DNA from: Adineta vaga
Lineage: Eukaryota > Rotifera
Direction of reading: 5' to 3'
DNA length: 64,000 bases
Assembly: GCA_021613535.1 (NCBI GenBank)
Contig: CP075492.1
Location: 3,286,001-3,350,000, forward strand
Under the pieces are notes generated by a model that did no database searches, was not told the DNA's origin, and saw only the letters and a list, made by a program, of their open reading frames with translations. Shown in pieces: positions 23,141 to 34,678 of the stretch. The position numbers were made by a program, and so were the translations under genes. Position 1 is the first letter of the stretch. Each line of letters opens with the position of its first letter.

Positions 23141-24184
23141 AGTTGACAAAGTCGTCCATCTCATATTATACTTAGAGAAAAGATGATGTTTTTTATAGGC
23201 CATTGTTTTTACTCTTTTAACTTGCTTTTCGTTTTATCCGTGAACTTTGTAATCGCACAATAAATGAAATGGGAAAAAAAACAAGTAATGTTCCTCGTTT
23301 CGACTCACTTGACGAGGACGTGGATGTTTATGTGCCTGTCAATGAGGATGGGTGTAGATGAAAAGAGGAACGATGTCTCAATTCTTGGAGCGTATACGGT
23401 CCAAATCTTTCGTTGAAATGTCATCGAGCACGTTTGGAGGATTGAAAAGTACGTTATAGTTTTGATCATGCATCTGTGATGTAAGTATTTAGTTACTAAT
23501 GAATCATTGTTATAAATACATCTATCTATTTTCGTGTCGATATTTTGTTTTGTCTGTACTTCTTTTTCTCTGCTCTATACACTTGATATCATGGTATGGT
23601 TTGCTAGATATATTTAACTGTATATGTTGTGTCTTTCTTCTGCTGGGCATTCAGATAAAACATTTTTCCTTCACTCTCGACTTCTTGTAATAGTTTAAAT
23701 TTGTTCAAAGTGGTCAAGTCGAATTGATTCCTGAACAACTGAATGAATATTCGAAACATCTGATTAATGATATAGACGAATTCGTATCTCACCATTGTTG
23801 AAAAATACATTAAATTGTTTATCGATTCATGTAATTTTGACATTCTGGTGAGTGCCGACGGTTCAAATTCATTTGTTCGTCGATATTGTAATATTCAGAC
23901 GATGAGTGAAGGTGCCGAGTATGCTTGTGGTGTAGTATATAATATACCAACAGATATATGACCATCGGAAGTCTCTCTATCAAGCGATTAATTGTATATT
24001 AACCGTTTCTCAAACTCCCTTGTTGATCAATTTGGTGTGAATAGGAAGAATTACGTGACCATTTAGAGATGTTTCAAACATATAATAAGTCATTAGATTT
24101 ATTAGATTATAGTCTATGTCTAAAAACATGTCTGTGGTCAGTTATTCGATAGAAACATGATTTTTTTAAATATTCATCATAAAT
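23141..24184. other. Interval with G-rich motifs and weak open stretches
   Basis: Two G-rich segments, GACGAGGACGTGGATGTTTA (from 23311) and AATGAGGATGGGTGTAGATG (23341-23360), resemble the telomere-like family but are in the same orientation. Short plus-strand stretches (MSQFLERIRSKSF near 23372; EQLNEYSKHLINDIDEF near 23725; EELRDHLEMFQ near 24045) look protein-like but are broken by stops. They may be upstream exons of the broken gene at 24185. Confidence 0.35.
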
Positions 24185-25125
24185 TTGTTTGAGAGTATGG
24201 TGCCAATTGTAATTAATGTTCAACATGCAGCTATCGTTGTTCGAGAACTTCGTTTTGAAATTAATAAAAAAACAGCAAACCACAAGTTCGCCAACGAAAA
24301 TAAAGATTTCAAAACAATGTTGGTATGTCTTGTTGGTGATGCTGCAATGAAGGTTTTACCGCGCGTACACTTGCCGATCTCATCGATCACAGTGTTGGAA
24401 GCTTATGTCTACGCAAATTTAAATCATTGTGTTACTAAATATACAAAGAAATTGAAAACAACACGAGAGATGGGTGGTGTTGAAATTTCCATGCAAACAA
24501 CATCAATTCTTACCTGTAACGAAAATTTGCAAAATCACTTTTTCTTCTACTCGTGCACAAAGTGGTCCCGTTCATTATCGATTTTTTATTTTATGGATTG
24601 TTGGTGATGTAGTAACTGAAAATACAAAGAAACTTATCAATTCAATTCAAATTTCACTGAAATTCGTTGATCGATCATTGATCAAAAATCAGTCTAATAT
24701 ATCAACTAGTGAGGCATATCACACATTACGTGTAGTTAATACTATCGAAGAGGCTAAAGAGTGGATACGAACCACGAAGGATCACGAAAACATTCAACGT
24801 AAAGATACTCATTTCAAAGTTGCTACTACAGGGTCTCTCAATAAAAGAACAAACAGCAGTAGACGTGATTCGTGCTGAAATACCACATGTTCCAATACTA
24901 ATTTTTCCAAACAGACATGAACATACACAATTAGCACACGAATTTCCAAATGCGGCTGTCATGAGTACAGTTTTTGAGCTATACGAGTTTCTCGGAGTCG
25001 CTCAAGCAACACAATGGAATACAGGTTATCAAGTAGAACATTTGGAAAATGAAACATCGATAACAACAACCAATCCATATTCGTATATTTATAAGACATC
25101 TAAAAGACTAACTTATGATCTATAA
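24185..25125 (+). pseudogene. Unidentified gene broken by two frameshifts
   Basis: Three overlapping frames appear to be parts of one protein: 24185 to about 24480 (VPIVINVQHAAIVVRELRF...), about 24480-24830 (ICKITFSSTRAQSGPVHYR...VEEAKEW-like IEEAKEWIRTTKD) and about 24830-25125 (SIKEQTAVDVIRAEIPHVP...NRHEHTQLAHEF...). The last part alternates strands and helices (VPILIFPN, AAVMSTVFELYEFLG) in a way that recalls a degenerate response-regulator or Rossmann-like fold, but no family signature or catalytic residue is certain. Frame changes are needed near 24480 and 24830. I do not recognise the family; the call of broken gene rests on the continuous protein-like character across frames. Confidence 0.45.
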
Positions 25126-25679
25126 TTTAACATAATTTCGAGTGAATAAAAACTTAATCAACGAAATTTCTACATATCTCAAAAGGCCTATTTGCGGTAG
25201 AATTAGATATTAAACATTTTCTGGGAAAATATTAACGACTAAGATGGATACATCATAATACATGTATTATTCGTGTGTTTCTATCTTCATCATTTTGTTT
25301 CAGTAGATAAAACTTCACTTGTTAATCGCTTTTATTCCTTTAAAATTTTTTAAATATCATTTAGAGCTCTGTATTGATGAGACATATGTAGTTAACGCAA
25401 TATTCTATAAATATTAAAAAAAAACATTTTATAAGCTTTTCTTTTTGGGAGGAACTGAAAGAATTGTTTTATCTGACTCCAAATTAAATCAATAATAAAT
25501 CATGCTTACTTGAAAATGATAAAAAATAAAATCCTGAATTGAAAACAAATATTTCCTCTTCATTAATTATACTAATAATAAAAAACTAACTAACATCTGT
25601 TCTTTTTCTCTTTTTTTTTCTTCATGATACTTCATACAAAAAAGAACAACAATAAATTTTATCATAGAAATATCAACAT
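25126..25679. other. Intergenic, upstream of the Kelch gene
   Basis: AT-rich with long A and T runs; no gene or repeat family recognised. Confidence 0.4.
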
Positions 25680-27484
25680 ATGTCTTTAGAATTAGATTTT
25701 AAACATCCTGCAGAAAAAAGAGAACTTGTAATTTTTATATTAGATTTGCGATATTTTAAAATTATTCTAAAGGTGTTTTATCTATTATGAATAAAATACA
25801 AGTTGTTCAAGTAAATGATTTATAATGAAATCAATAATTACAACAACAAAAACAACTAACTTTGAAAGTTTTTTCATCATTTTAGTTTCAATCAACTGAA
25901 CCAAATCCATTAGAAACATCGACTTCTTACTTAAGAATATTGTATGAATTGATATAATTTCATAGTTTACCTTTTCTTTTTCTCTGTAGATGTGAATATG
26001 TTCGAAGAAAACTGATAAAGATTTTGTTAATTACAATTATTTCTGTAATAATCTTAGTTATAAGTGTTATTCTAACGATTATTGTAGCAAAAAAACAATC
26101 CGAGATACTTATAACGCCAACAAGAATAACTACAAGTACAACAACAACAGCAACAACGACAACAGCAACAACAACGACAACCACAACAGCAACAACAACG
26201 ACGACGACAAAAAGTAAAGTTCTGTAGAACAAATAGATATGAAAACATGAGATTATAATTTATCTTTTCATAATTATATGAGTAAGGAACTGAAGAGCAA
26301 TCTATATATCTCGGGATTTTAATATACATATCAACCAGTCGATGTCTGTCTGTCTTCTATGACAAATATAAGACCAAGTATATCCTTAGTGATAATCAAT
26401 TTTTACGTATAGTATATATTTAAACAAATTGTCATAGTTCAAAGATTCATAGTTTGTATTTACATGTATCTATATTTACTCAGGAACAATACAGACGAGA
26501 GAAATGCATATACCACGAAGCGGTCATACGGCAACAGTGCTCCCAAATGGCCAAGTATTAGTTACAGGTGGACAAAGTCTATTTTTACCTTTGTCTCAGT
26601 GTGAATTATATGATCCATTGACAGATCAATGGACAATCGTTGCTGATATGTCTGTTAAAAGAGAATATCATACTGCATCTATATTAAAGAATGGATTAGT
26701 TTTAATCATTGGTGGACAAAGTTCTTTGGATGTATACCACACTAGTACTGAATTATACAATACATCTACGAACGAATGGATAACTACAGGAAATATGAAA
26801 TATCCACGAGCTCAACACACATCTACTCTATTGCATGATGGAAAAGTATTAGTGGCTGGTGGAATAAATAAAAATTATTTGCTAAGAACTGCTGAGTTAT
26901 ATGATCCAATAACAGGCACTTGGAGTTTGGTAGAAGAGATGCATTTTGACCGTTCAGATCATACAGCATCTCTGTTATCAGATGGAAAGGTGTTAGTGAC
27001 TGGTGGAGATTGTCTTGTATACCCAGATCTGATTTCCTACAGTAGTGAATTATATAATCCAATCACAAATAAATGGTCAATAATAGGTTACATGAAGAAT
27101 GGACGAAGGCATCATACAGCAACTGTATTAATGAATGGAAGAGTTTTAGTTACTGGTGGTTTAAATAACTCGGAAACATCATTAGACACCGCTGAATTGT
27201 ATGATCCATTAACAAATCAATGGACATTCACTGGTAAGATGAATATTCCAAGAAGACGGCATACTGCATCTCTATTTTTAAATGGAACAGTCTTGATTAC
27301 TGGTGGATGGAATGGAAATATATTAGATAGTACTGAAATATATGATCCGTTAACTGGTATTTGGTCAATTGGTCGCACGATGAAACTATCACGTATCGGT
27401 CATACAGCATCGATATTAATGAATGGAAGTGTGCTAGTCATTGGTGGAACAGATTGGATATTTGATACTATAGAATTCTATTAA
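25680..27484 (+). CDS. Type II membrane protein with Thr-rich stalk and Kelch propeller
   Basis: Proposed exons are 25680-25727 (tentative, MSLELDFKHPAEKREL), 25886-25941, 25990-26213 and 26484-27484, the last three in matching phase. Exon 3 encodes a short basic segment (CEYVRRKLIK), one membrane helix (ILLITIISVIILVISVILTIIV) and a Thr-rich stalk from an (ACA/ACG)n tract at 26129-26210. The last exon encodes six to seven Kelch blades with the usual signatures: HTATVLPNGQVLVTGGQ, then CELYDPLTDQW, repeated about every 48 residues with GG and Y...W. The propeller would face outside the cell on its stalk, presumably binding protein or glycan. The exon plan (membrane helix, Thr stalk, propeller) parallels the FG-GAP gene at 7165 and, in part, the NHL gene at 43911. 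No lesions from 25886 onward. Confidence 0.8.
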
Positions 27485-28773
27485 TAATTGATCACATCAA
27501 ACTATCATAATCGATAAGCAATGGAAATCAAATTGTCTGTTTTTCTACTTAAATCGATGTAATTATTATCTATGAAGAAATATTTTTTTATAGAGAATAA
27601 AATTCTACATTTATGTCATCAGTGTCTGGATGATAAAGTTGATTGAATAACAATCGATAAGAAAAGTTAATAAAAATGAATTCTGAATATTTCATGAAAA
27701 TATTTTGATTTTTAATTTAAAAGGATATCATAATGTGTTCTTATACAATCGAGTCTAGTGTAATGATGATCAATATCTCAAAATAGTTTTCTAATCGTTT
27801 AATTCAAAGAAGATACATATGTATCATATCGATCAGTATTATTTCACATTGATCTTATAATAGAAAGTCTAATTATATGAGATTATTTCGTTAGAGTGGG
27901 TGTATGGATGTGGATTAGAAGTATAGCCTCACTTACATCTACACCGCATTTTGCCGTTTTTCTTCTTGTTGTCATGAATTTCACAATGTGCTTACAAACA
28001 ATGATTCCATACGACATCAGTTCAAATGAATTCTTTTGGAAAGAAATCTTTAATGCTATAGACAGTATTTCACTGCCAAAAAGATGATAATGTTCAAACT
28101 TGTTGCACCGCAGTAGAATTTCTTGGAAATTTTTTGAATGTCCATGACAAACAAAATATCAAAATTCAGGAGGAATATGACCGGTTCGTTGCCGTAAAAT
28201 GAGTCTCTTACTTCGAAAACGAGAAAACATTCAATTCAATTTTCGTACTGTTTCTCCACTTTATGGATAAGGATATTATTCATCATATGTACTAGACAAT
28301 GTTAATAGAAAATCTTCATGAAAAAGCTCAATAAAAAACAATAGAAATTTTACAAAAAAGAGAAAGAGGGACGAGTACGTATTTTACACAGATGTGGTTT
28401 TACTAAGAAAATTCTTTGAGAAAAATTTCACGATCGTACGATGTTGATTCATCAGGGAACAATACAAATGAATCGTACGTCGATTGAATTGATCAGAAAA
28501 TATATTGACTTTCACAGACATATTTGATAGAAGAAATTGATGCACGTAGGTTTTTTCCCATAACACATCACCGCACGCGAAAAGAAACATAAAATTTTCT
28601 TTCGTCAGACACTGTTCTGTTATGTGTTATTCGTTAGAAAGTTGTCAAGGTCAACATGTTAATGATGATTATTATCGTTATTATCAGAGAACAATGTCAC
28701 AATTAGAATGTGATATATAATATCGAGAAAATCGTGAATAGAGTAGATTATAGAGAATATATTATGGTTCAAC
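27485..28773. other. Gene-poor interval with one telomere-like inverted pair
   Basis: The G-rich arm GAGTGGGTGTATGGATGTG (27894-27912) and the C-rich arm CTCACTTACATCTACACC (27929-27946) form a pair. No gene is recognised; short frames near 27896-28087 and 28384-28590 have no assignable features. Confidence 0.45.
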
Positions 28774-29480
28774 ATGCAATTAGAATATCATCGAAGAGAA
28801 CGTGATGAAGTAAATTATAAAGATTTATCAACGAATCCAACTGGATGCACAATGGTTCTTCTATTGATTTATAAGATTGAGAATAATACAACATGGTTAT
28901 TATTTGTAACGAAGTTTCTCAAAGAAAAACGACAAAAATATGAAAAAGAGTCGACTCGACAGTCTTTATTAGCATTTCCATCTTCAAATCCATGTAAGAA
29001 GGGTGAAGATCACACTGAAGTAGCATTGAGAGCATTTACAAACTATTACAGATAGACAAGAAATTCTTGATAATTCTCAGTGAAAATTATTTGTGCTACG
29101 TCTAAAACAGATTCTTAATGAGAAAGTATTCTCAAAAATGAAGATGCTATTAGGTATCTTTATCCATTTCTTACCAGACTTATTTAACAAAACAGCTGGA
29201 GAAGCATTAGCAAAATTTCAAAGGGTGGGTGAGGAATGTATTCTCAAACTCATCCTCAAGAGGTTGTGGATATCATTTTAATGCTCTATTACTTCATTGG
29301 TTTTCTTTATGAGATTCTCAATCAATTACCTGAATGGCCAAATTATTCCGATCGTTTGTCAGAAGATTCAAAATGGTATAAGCAGAGCTTGTCAACATTC
29401 TACTATTCAATTAAAACGAGATATTGATGGGAAAATATTTACATTATGGTCAGTGACAACGAATGTTTTAATATACATTC
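28774..29480 (+). other. Unidentified broken coding-like stretch
   Basis: Successive plus-strand frames read like protein (NPTGCTMVLLLIYKIENNT, LLAFPSSNPCKKGEDHTEVAL, LLGIFIHFLPDLFNKTAGEAL, HSTIQLKRDIDGKIFTLWS) but change frame several times and match no family I know. The last frame runs into the G-rich motif at 29484. An internal G/C-rich pair lies at 29223-29261. It may be a decayed gene. Confidence 0.3.
29223..29261. repeat. Telomere-like inverted pair
   Basis: The arm GGGTGGGTGAGG (29223-29234) is followed by ACTCATCCTCAAG (29249-29261), whose complement starts CTTGAGGATGAG, similar to the family end CTTGAGGGTG. Confidence 0.4.
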
Positions 29481-29483
29481 GAA

Positions 29484-29511
29484 ATCTTGAGAGTGAGGGT
29501 GTGGGTGACGG
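29484..29511. repeat. Telomere-like G-rich arm with the family end sequence
   Basis: Begins ATCTTGAGAGTGAGGGTGTG and continues GGTGACGG. It carries the ATCTTGA end shared with the copies at 5100, 15549 and 49414. The FAD-oxidase fragment starts about 13 bp downstream. Confidence 0.55.
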
Positions 29512-29523
29512 TCGGATGTAGGT

Positions 29524-29724
29524 ACCATGTTCTCTCAATACTCACCTACAGCCAACGAGGCTATTGCCTATGTCAACCAACAATCATATCCAGATGTCTT
29601 CTTTGGTCTCAAAGGTGGTCCTTAGAATTTTGGTTTTGTAATTAATTTCAACGTGCGTGCCTTACCATAAACAGAAGTGTATGGTGGTGCTCTTTACTAT
29701 GCACAATCTGAATTCGATGCGGTG
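29524..29724 (+). pseudogene. FAD-linked (berberine-bridge-like) oxidase fragment
   Basis: The frame reads TMFSQYSPTANEAIAYVNQQ, then VFFGLKGG, NFGFVINFNVRALP, TEVYGGALYYAQSEFDAV. The GLKGGGxNFGxVxxFxxR..P segment followed by a V(Y/W)GG strand is characteristic of PCMH-type FAD-binding oxidases (BBE/GOOX-like), which act on alcohols or sugars. In-frame TAG and TAA codons interrupt it at the third Gly of GGG and after RALP. Only about 65 of the usual roughly 500 residues remain, and both ends abut G-rich telomere-like motifs (29484-29511; 29721-29750). This family is common in fungi and bacteria, so an acquired origin is possible but not shown. Confidence 0.65.
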
Positions 29725-29793
29725 TGAGTGTGAATGAGAGAAGGGTGACCATAACGTATTTACACTTCAATCCCACAGACATGCACACCTCAA
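29721..29793. repeat. Telomere-like inverted pair at the 3' edge of the oxidase fragment
   Basis: G-rich segments GGTGTGAGTGTGAATGAGAG (from 29721) and AAGGGTGACC (29741-29750) are followed by the C-rich arm TACACTTCAATCCCACAGAC (from 29761) and GCACACCTCAA (29783-29793). Confidence 0.45.
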
Positions 29794-30100
29794 TATGTGT
29801 AATCTACTATATCTGATTTTGAATCAAGACGGTGATCATCATTTCACAACTTGTGAGTCTCGAATCCTCACAATAAAAAAACCCATTTACTATAGCTTGA
29901 GGAGATGAAGCACAATATAATGAAGGATAATGTCCATTTATTTGGGAAAGAAACGATTGCGAAACAGAAAAAAGAAAAGCAACTCTCTATATAAGTATGG
30001 AAAAGAACGTCTAGGCGAAAGAAAAAAAGAAATAGATCATTGTGACGAGTACATAAAAAATAAGAGCAAAATACATATATCACAGGAACGAAAAACTGTA

Positions 30101-31785
30101 AATATGTATCCCACGGAAATTTTTTTTAATAAATACAGCGGTAATTAACGGTTTATTACTTGCGGTTTTGAATGGTGATTTTGTAGCGAAAAAGTCAGAC
30201 CTTTTATTAGGTTTTTCTACACCGCCCGAAACCGCCGTATGTTCAAACCGTGGTTATTAACGATTTTTGAAAAAATATAATTCATCGTATTGATGGTATA
30301 TTATTTCTGACATCTATCTGGTAATCTTTAACTTTTCTATGTTTGTAACCTATCCATTATCTTAAGATGATACTTTAACACTTCGGTCAATTCATTAAAT
30401 ACCACTATCTATTTTTTATTTATTTTCTTCTGATTAGATTCGAACTTCTTATCGAGTGATTGCAATCCACTAATTCCATTTAACCGTCCGGTGATATTCA
30501 TACTAATATCAGATATGATAGTCTAATCTAATCAGTGATAAAAAATCTTCTCATTTAAACTGATATGTTTCATTTATTAGTAGATTTATAAGAATCTTAT
30601 AATTCCTAATAATTTATATCTCATTTATAATTTTATTAAATTTTATGAGATATTCATGTTGATGATGTGCTATACGGGATATATATAAAATCTTATTTAT
30701 CACTCATAGTCATGATAATTAAACTATAAACACAATCTATTCGAATAAAATCATTTCTGGAGACAAATATACATTCATGAGTATCTTTAGTTGATGAACT
30801 GCGTTATCATGTGTTACGACAACGTCTAACTATTTTAAATATTATTACAGTTCTGCCTATATGTAGGTTTGTACGTCAGAATGCATGAGAATACTATTCG
30901 GTAGACTTATCTTGATTCCATCAGTCGAAAAAATAGATTTGTGTTTATTTTTATCTCTGAACTTTTACTATCTCATGAACATATTGTCACAAATGATCAT
31001 GTCAACGAAATCTGACTATAATACCCAGACAGACAAAATCGATAAAAAACGCGATTCGCGAGAAAAAAACAACGTTCTTATATTGTTTTTTTTCCAACAA
31101 AACGTATATTTACCGTGTTAAAAAATACACTTTTGAACCCGTATAAACGATGTTTTTTCTTCCCGACAGAAAATAGGCAATAACAACGTTTATACGGGTA
31201 CAAAAGTGTATTTTTTAATACGGTAAATATACGTTTTGTTGGAAAAAACCAATATAAGAACGTTGTTTTTTTCTCGCGAATTGCGTTTTTTTATCGATTT
31301 TGTCTGCCTGAGTATCTTTAAGATGTATTCATGTCTATTTTCACTCAATATAATATTAGATTAATCTGTAACGTCTATTTGAATTTAGTTTAATAATTTC
31401 TTCGCAATTTGACTTTCAGAACAAGTCTTTTTATCTCATCTCATTTCATTTGTCAATGGAAAAAAACTGAATCTAACTTCAATCAGAAATATCTTTTGTT
31501 AAATTTAACTGTGATTATATGAATGGAAATTGTTGTGATATATCATTATGACAAAAATCACATAAAAAATATGACCATATTACTAACACGAAATCATTTA
31601 GAACAATGATATCTTCGTACATAATGAGGAGATCGCGGTTTGTAATAGAAAGTTCGCAAAATATAATATCGTAATGTATGGTAATTCTCGAATACCGCAA
31701 ATAATCTATGTCTTATCAAGCTTTTCTGAAACCGCGTCCTTCAGCGGTAGCGACTTAAATATTTTCCCGTGGGTAGATATGTGGA
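30101..31785. mobile_element. Candidate non-autonomous DNA transposon
   Basis: The left end near 30101-30150 (ATATGTATCCCACGGAAA ... AGCGGTAATTAACGG) resembles the complement of the right end near 31735-31785 (ATATCTACCCACGGGAAA ... CGCTACCGCTGAAGG). This gives imperfect inverted ends with CCCACGG at 30110-30116 and CCGTGGG at 31767-31773. Subterminal ACGGTTT/GCGGTTT repeats occur in inverted orientation at both sides (30140-30266; 31685-31745). No transposase frame is present; the plus-strand frame at 30885-31121 reads into the internal palindrome and looks non-coding. The element ends about 180 bp before the ART-TPR gene and may have displaced its 5' end. No exact target-site duplication was found. 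Confidence 0.45.
31021..31315. repeat. Near-perfect palindrome, about 129 bp arms and 38 bp loop
   Basis: The left arm (about 31021-31149) and right arm (about 31188-31315) are reverse complements with only scattered differences. Matching segments include CAGACAAAATCGATAAAAAA, TTCGCGAGAAAAAAACAACG, CCAACAAAACGTATATTTAC and CCCGTATAAACG. The outer ends are ATACCCAGAC and the complement of ATACTCAGGC. Such a structure would fold into a long hairpin as DNA or RNA. It lies inside the candidate transposon at 30101-31785 and may be a separate foldback element nested in it. Confidence 0.85.
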
Positions 31786-31952
31786 AGAAAAAGAAAGCTG
31801 TACAGAAAAGAAAAGAAAAAAACATAACACGCAGTTATCGTCCGTCTTAAGATAAAAAAATTGACACCAAGAAGTAATTTTGTGGCGTTCTTATAGAACG
31901 CGAGAAGCCTATATAGTAATTTACATTTTCATTTGATCAATATTTATTTTCA

Positions 31953-34170
31953 GATTGGTCTGAAACGAATCGGAACGAGTGTTGATGGTCTTTTTTTAAC
32001 AAAAATAATGCAATCAACATCTGATGAAACTAATCTTGATACAATATGGCAAATTTGGTTATCGAATTCAGTTGATCTTTCCCAATTAATGGCTGATACT
32101 AGAGAACAATTTCGATCATCAATTAATTATGTAAAAACATATACAAATCGTATTGAATGTGAAGAATTTATCCGTTCTGTTTCATCGAAAGATCGAATTA
32201 TTTTCATTGTTGATGATCTATTAGCTGAACAAATCATATTTCAAATTCATGATCTTCAACAATTATGTGCCATTTATGTTTATACTACTAATAGACAAAT
32301 AAATCAATCCAAATTTAAACAATTTTCTAAAGTAATCCTATACATATTGAAGATCTTATGTAACTCTTTTTCTTTTCTTTCTCAGTTTCGAGGTTTTCGT
32401 ACACATATAAGACAATTGATTGCTTCAGATCGAAGACGTAATGATAGACGAGAACGTCGACGAACAGGAGAAGAAGCTGCTGAACAATTTACATTTAATA
32501 TATTCAATAATGAGCTTGATGAAGATAAATCAACTGGTGAATTAGATGGACAATTTGTACATTCTCAATTATTAATCGATTGTCTTCAACGAATGAAATC
32601 TACCTCAGAAGAAATTAAACAATTTGCAACATTTTGTCGAAAACAAAAAGAATGTGAAAAAGATACAAGATATTTAAAAATTTTAGATGAATTTGAAAGT
32701 GATTATTCAATGGAGAATTCATTATGGTGGTATACTAGAGATTCATTTGTTTATCGTATGTTAAACAAAGCACTTCGTGTACAACATACTGATATGTTAT
32801 TTCTCTTTCGTTTCTTTATTCGTGATCTTGCACAACAATTAAAAGAAAATCAATGGTTATTACCTGGATCTGTTTATCGAGGTCAATCATTATCGAAATT
32901 GGAACTTCAAAAACTTCAACAATCTGTTGGAAAATTAATTTCAATTAATTCATTTTTATCAACAACATTATATCGGGAAGTAGCATCGATTTATCTTGGA
33001 GATATACCAGATTTTGAAAAAGTTTTATTTAAAATTGATTTTAATCCTTTCGTTGATGGTATTAAACCATTTGCAGATATAACATTTTACAGTGAATTTC
33101 CTCAAGAAGGAGAAATTTTATTTATGTTAGGTTCAGTTTTTCTTATCGAAGATGTTTATTGTGATGAAACAAATACATGGATTGTTCAATTGAATTTATG
33201 TAGTGATCATGATCAAGTTTTGAAATCAATTTTTCAATTTCTAAGAAAAGAAGCGAGTCGATGTGATTTAGATTTATTAGTATTTGGAAATGTTTTACAT
33301 GATATGGGACAGTATGAACAAGCGAATAGCTATTATAATCGATGTTTACAATTATTACCATCGAATGATCAAACTTGGAAACCTTATTGTTATTATTTAT
33401 TAGGATTAATCGCAACTGAAAATGGTCGAAATGAAGATGCTCTTCATCTTTTTGATAAATCTCTATCTATTCGAACAAAAACTTTAAGTCCATCGGATCC
33501 AAGTATTGCTGATACCATCAATGCTATTGCTCGAGTATATTTCATCAATGGTAACTTAGAACAAGCATTTGAATTGTATAAAAAAGCATTGGATATATTT
33601 CATAAAGCATTTGGTGAAGATGATTTAACAAGCGCTATGACTTATACGAATATGGGTGTCGTTTGTCGAGCACAAGAGAAATATTCTGAAGCACTTGATT
33701 ATCATATGAAAGCATTAGACATTCGTAAAAGACATCTTCCATCGGATCATTTTCGTTTTGGTACATCGTATAGTAATATAGGTGAAGTTTATCATGGTCT
33801 TGGCCAATATGATATTGCTTTAAAACATTATGAATCAGCATGTAATGTCTATAAAACGTCATTACCATCACGGCATGTTGCTATTACAATATTATTGATA
33901 AATAAAAGTCGAATTTATGAACAGCAAAATGATTTTCAAGAAATTTTATCATGTTATAAAAAAGCTTTTACTATTTGTCGTTGTATATGGCCGGAAAAGA
34001 ATCATTATCTCACAGAAATCAAAAGTATTATCGACAAGGCGGAAAATACTCAAGAAATACAATTGTTGAAATCATCTGGAACAATTTGGATTAAGCTATT
34101 ACTTCCTTTCAAATGCATCGCTTCTCTTGATCCACGTTCAGCATATAGAAAAGGGTGTGGGTGTGGGTGA
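31953..34170 (+). CDS. ADP-ribosyltransferase with C-terminal TPR repeats
   Basis: The likely coding exon begins at 31953, after an acceptor (TTTATTTTCAG), so an upstream exon is missing or unrecognised; the ATG at 31933 lies in the intron. A 54 nt in-frame intron at 32332-32385 joins KQFSK to FRGFRTH. The N-terminal region (ECEEFIRSVSSKDRIIFIVDD) is followed by an arginine-specific ART domain with the R-S-EXE triad: VYRGQ (32870-32884), the SFLSTT strand (about 32950) and EGEI (33106-33117). After it come about six kinesin-light-chain-like TPRs (DALHLFDKSLSIRTKTL...). By family it transfers ADP-ribose from NAD+ to a target Arg, with TPRs for partner binding. The last residues (RKGCGCG) are encoded by the telomere-like repeat at 34153, so the normal C-terminus was replaced. 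Confidence 0.8.
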
Positions 34171-34205
34171 GAGTCAAGAGAACAGGCACACACACACACA
34201 CATCC
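34153..34205. repeat. Telomere-like inverted pair with CA tract
   Basis: The arm GGGTGTGGGTGTGGGTGAGA (from 34153) is the cleanest run of the TGTGGG-type repeat in the window. The partner arm is a (CA)n tract ending in ATCC (34187-34205). It supplies the stop codon and last codons of the upstream ART-TPR gene. Confidence 0.6.
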
Positions 34206-34678
34206 ATGGGAGTTATAACTACAGCAACTTTAACTCAAACAGTGATTTTTAAAAATTTTCTTTTTTCTATTGATTTACTAAAATAAAGTAGTGACGACTT
34301 GATCATATTAGAGAAAAAACCATTCTGTTCTGATGAATCGAGATGAAAAATCGATCTATTTTTTTTATTGTAGAACCTTAAGTTAAATAGGTCATTTCTA
34401 TATTTTTATGAAGTTCCGATAGAGAAAAAGTCACATCTTTCTGCACAACGATTGACATGCTTTAGGTTTTATAGTTTAGTATAGAAAAAGAGCTGCTGCA
34501 ATAATAATTATTTTTCTCTTAAAATGAATTTAATGTACTTTTGATATAATATGTATATTATTCAATAGAGTACAGATCAGTTATTTATCTCGAAGAACAG
34601 AATGTTTTTTTTTCTCATAAATATACTATAAAATCAAAGTAGTATGGTGAATACTGTCTCTCCAAGTTATAAATAATA
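34206..34678. other. Intergenic, nothing recognised
   Basis: AT-rich spacer between the ART-TPR gene and the small secreted-protein gene; no repeat or coding homology seen. Confidence 0.4.

Noticed and set aside
26072-26329. Minus-strand Val-rich and Cys-rich frames over the Kelch gene stalk
   Set aside because: Low-complexity antisense of the ACA/ACG microsatellite encoding the Thr stalk.
30885-31121. 78-residue plus-strand frame
   Set aside because: Its second half is the arm of the palindrome; no homology and no splice context.
32332-32385. VILYILKILCNSFSFLSQ as a membrane segment of the ART protein
   Set aside because: Bounded by GT and AG with a pyrimidine tract and absent from the related gene layout; better explained as a 54 nt in-frame intron.
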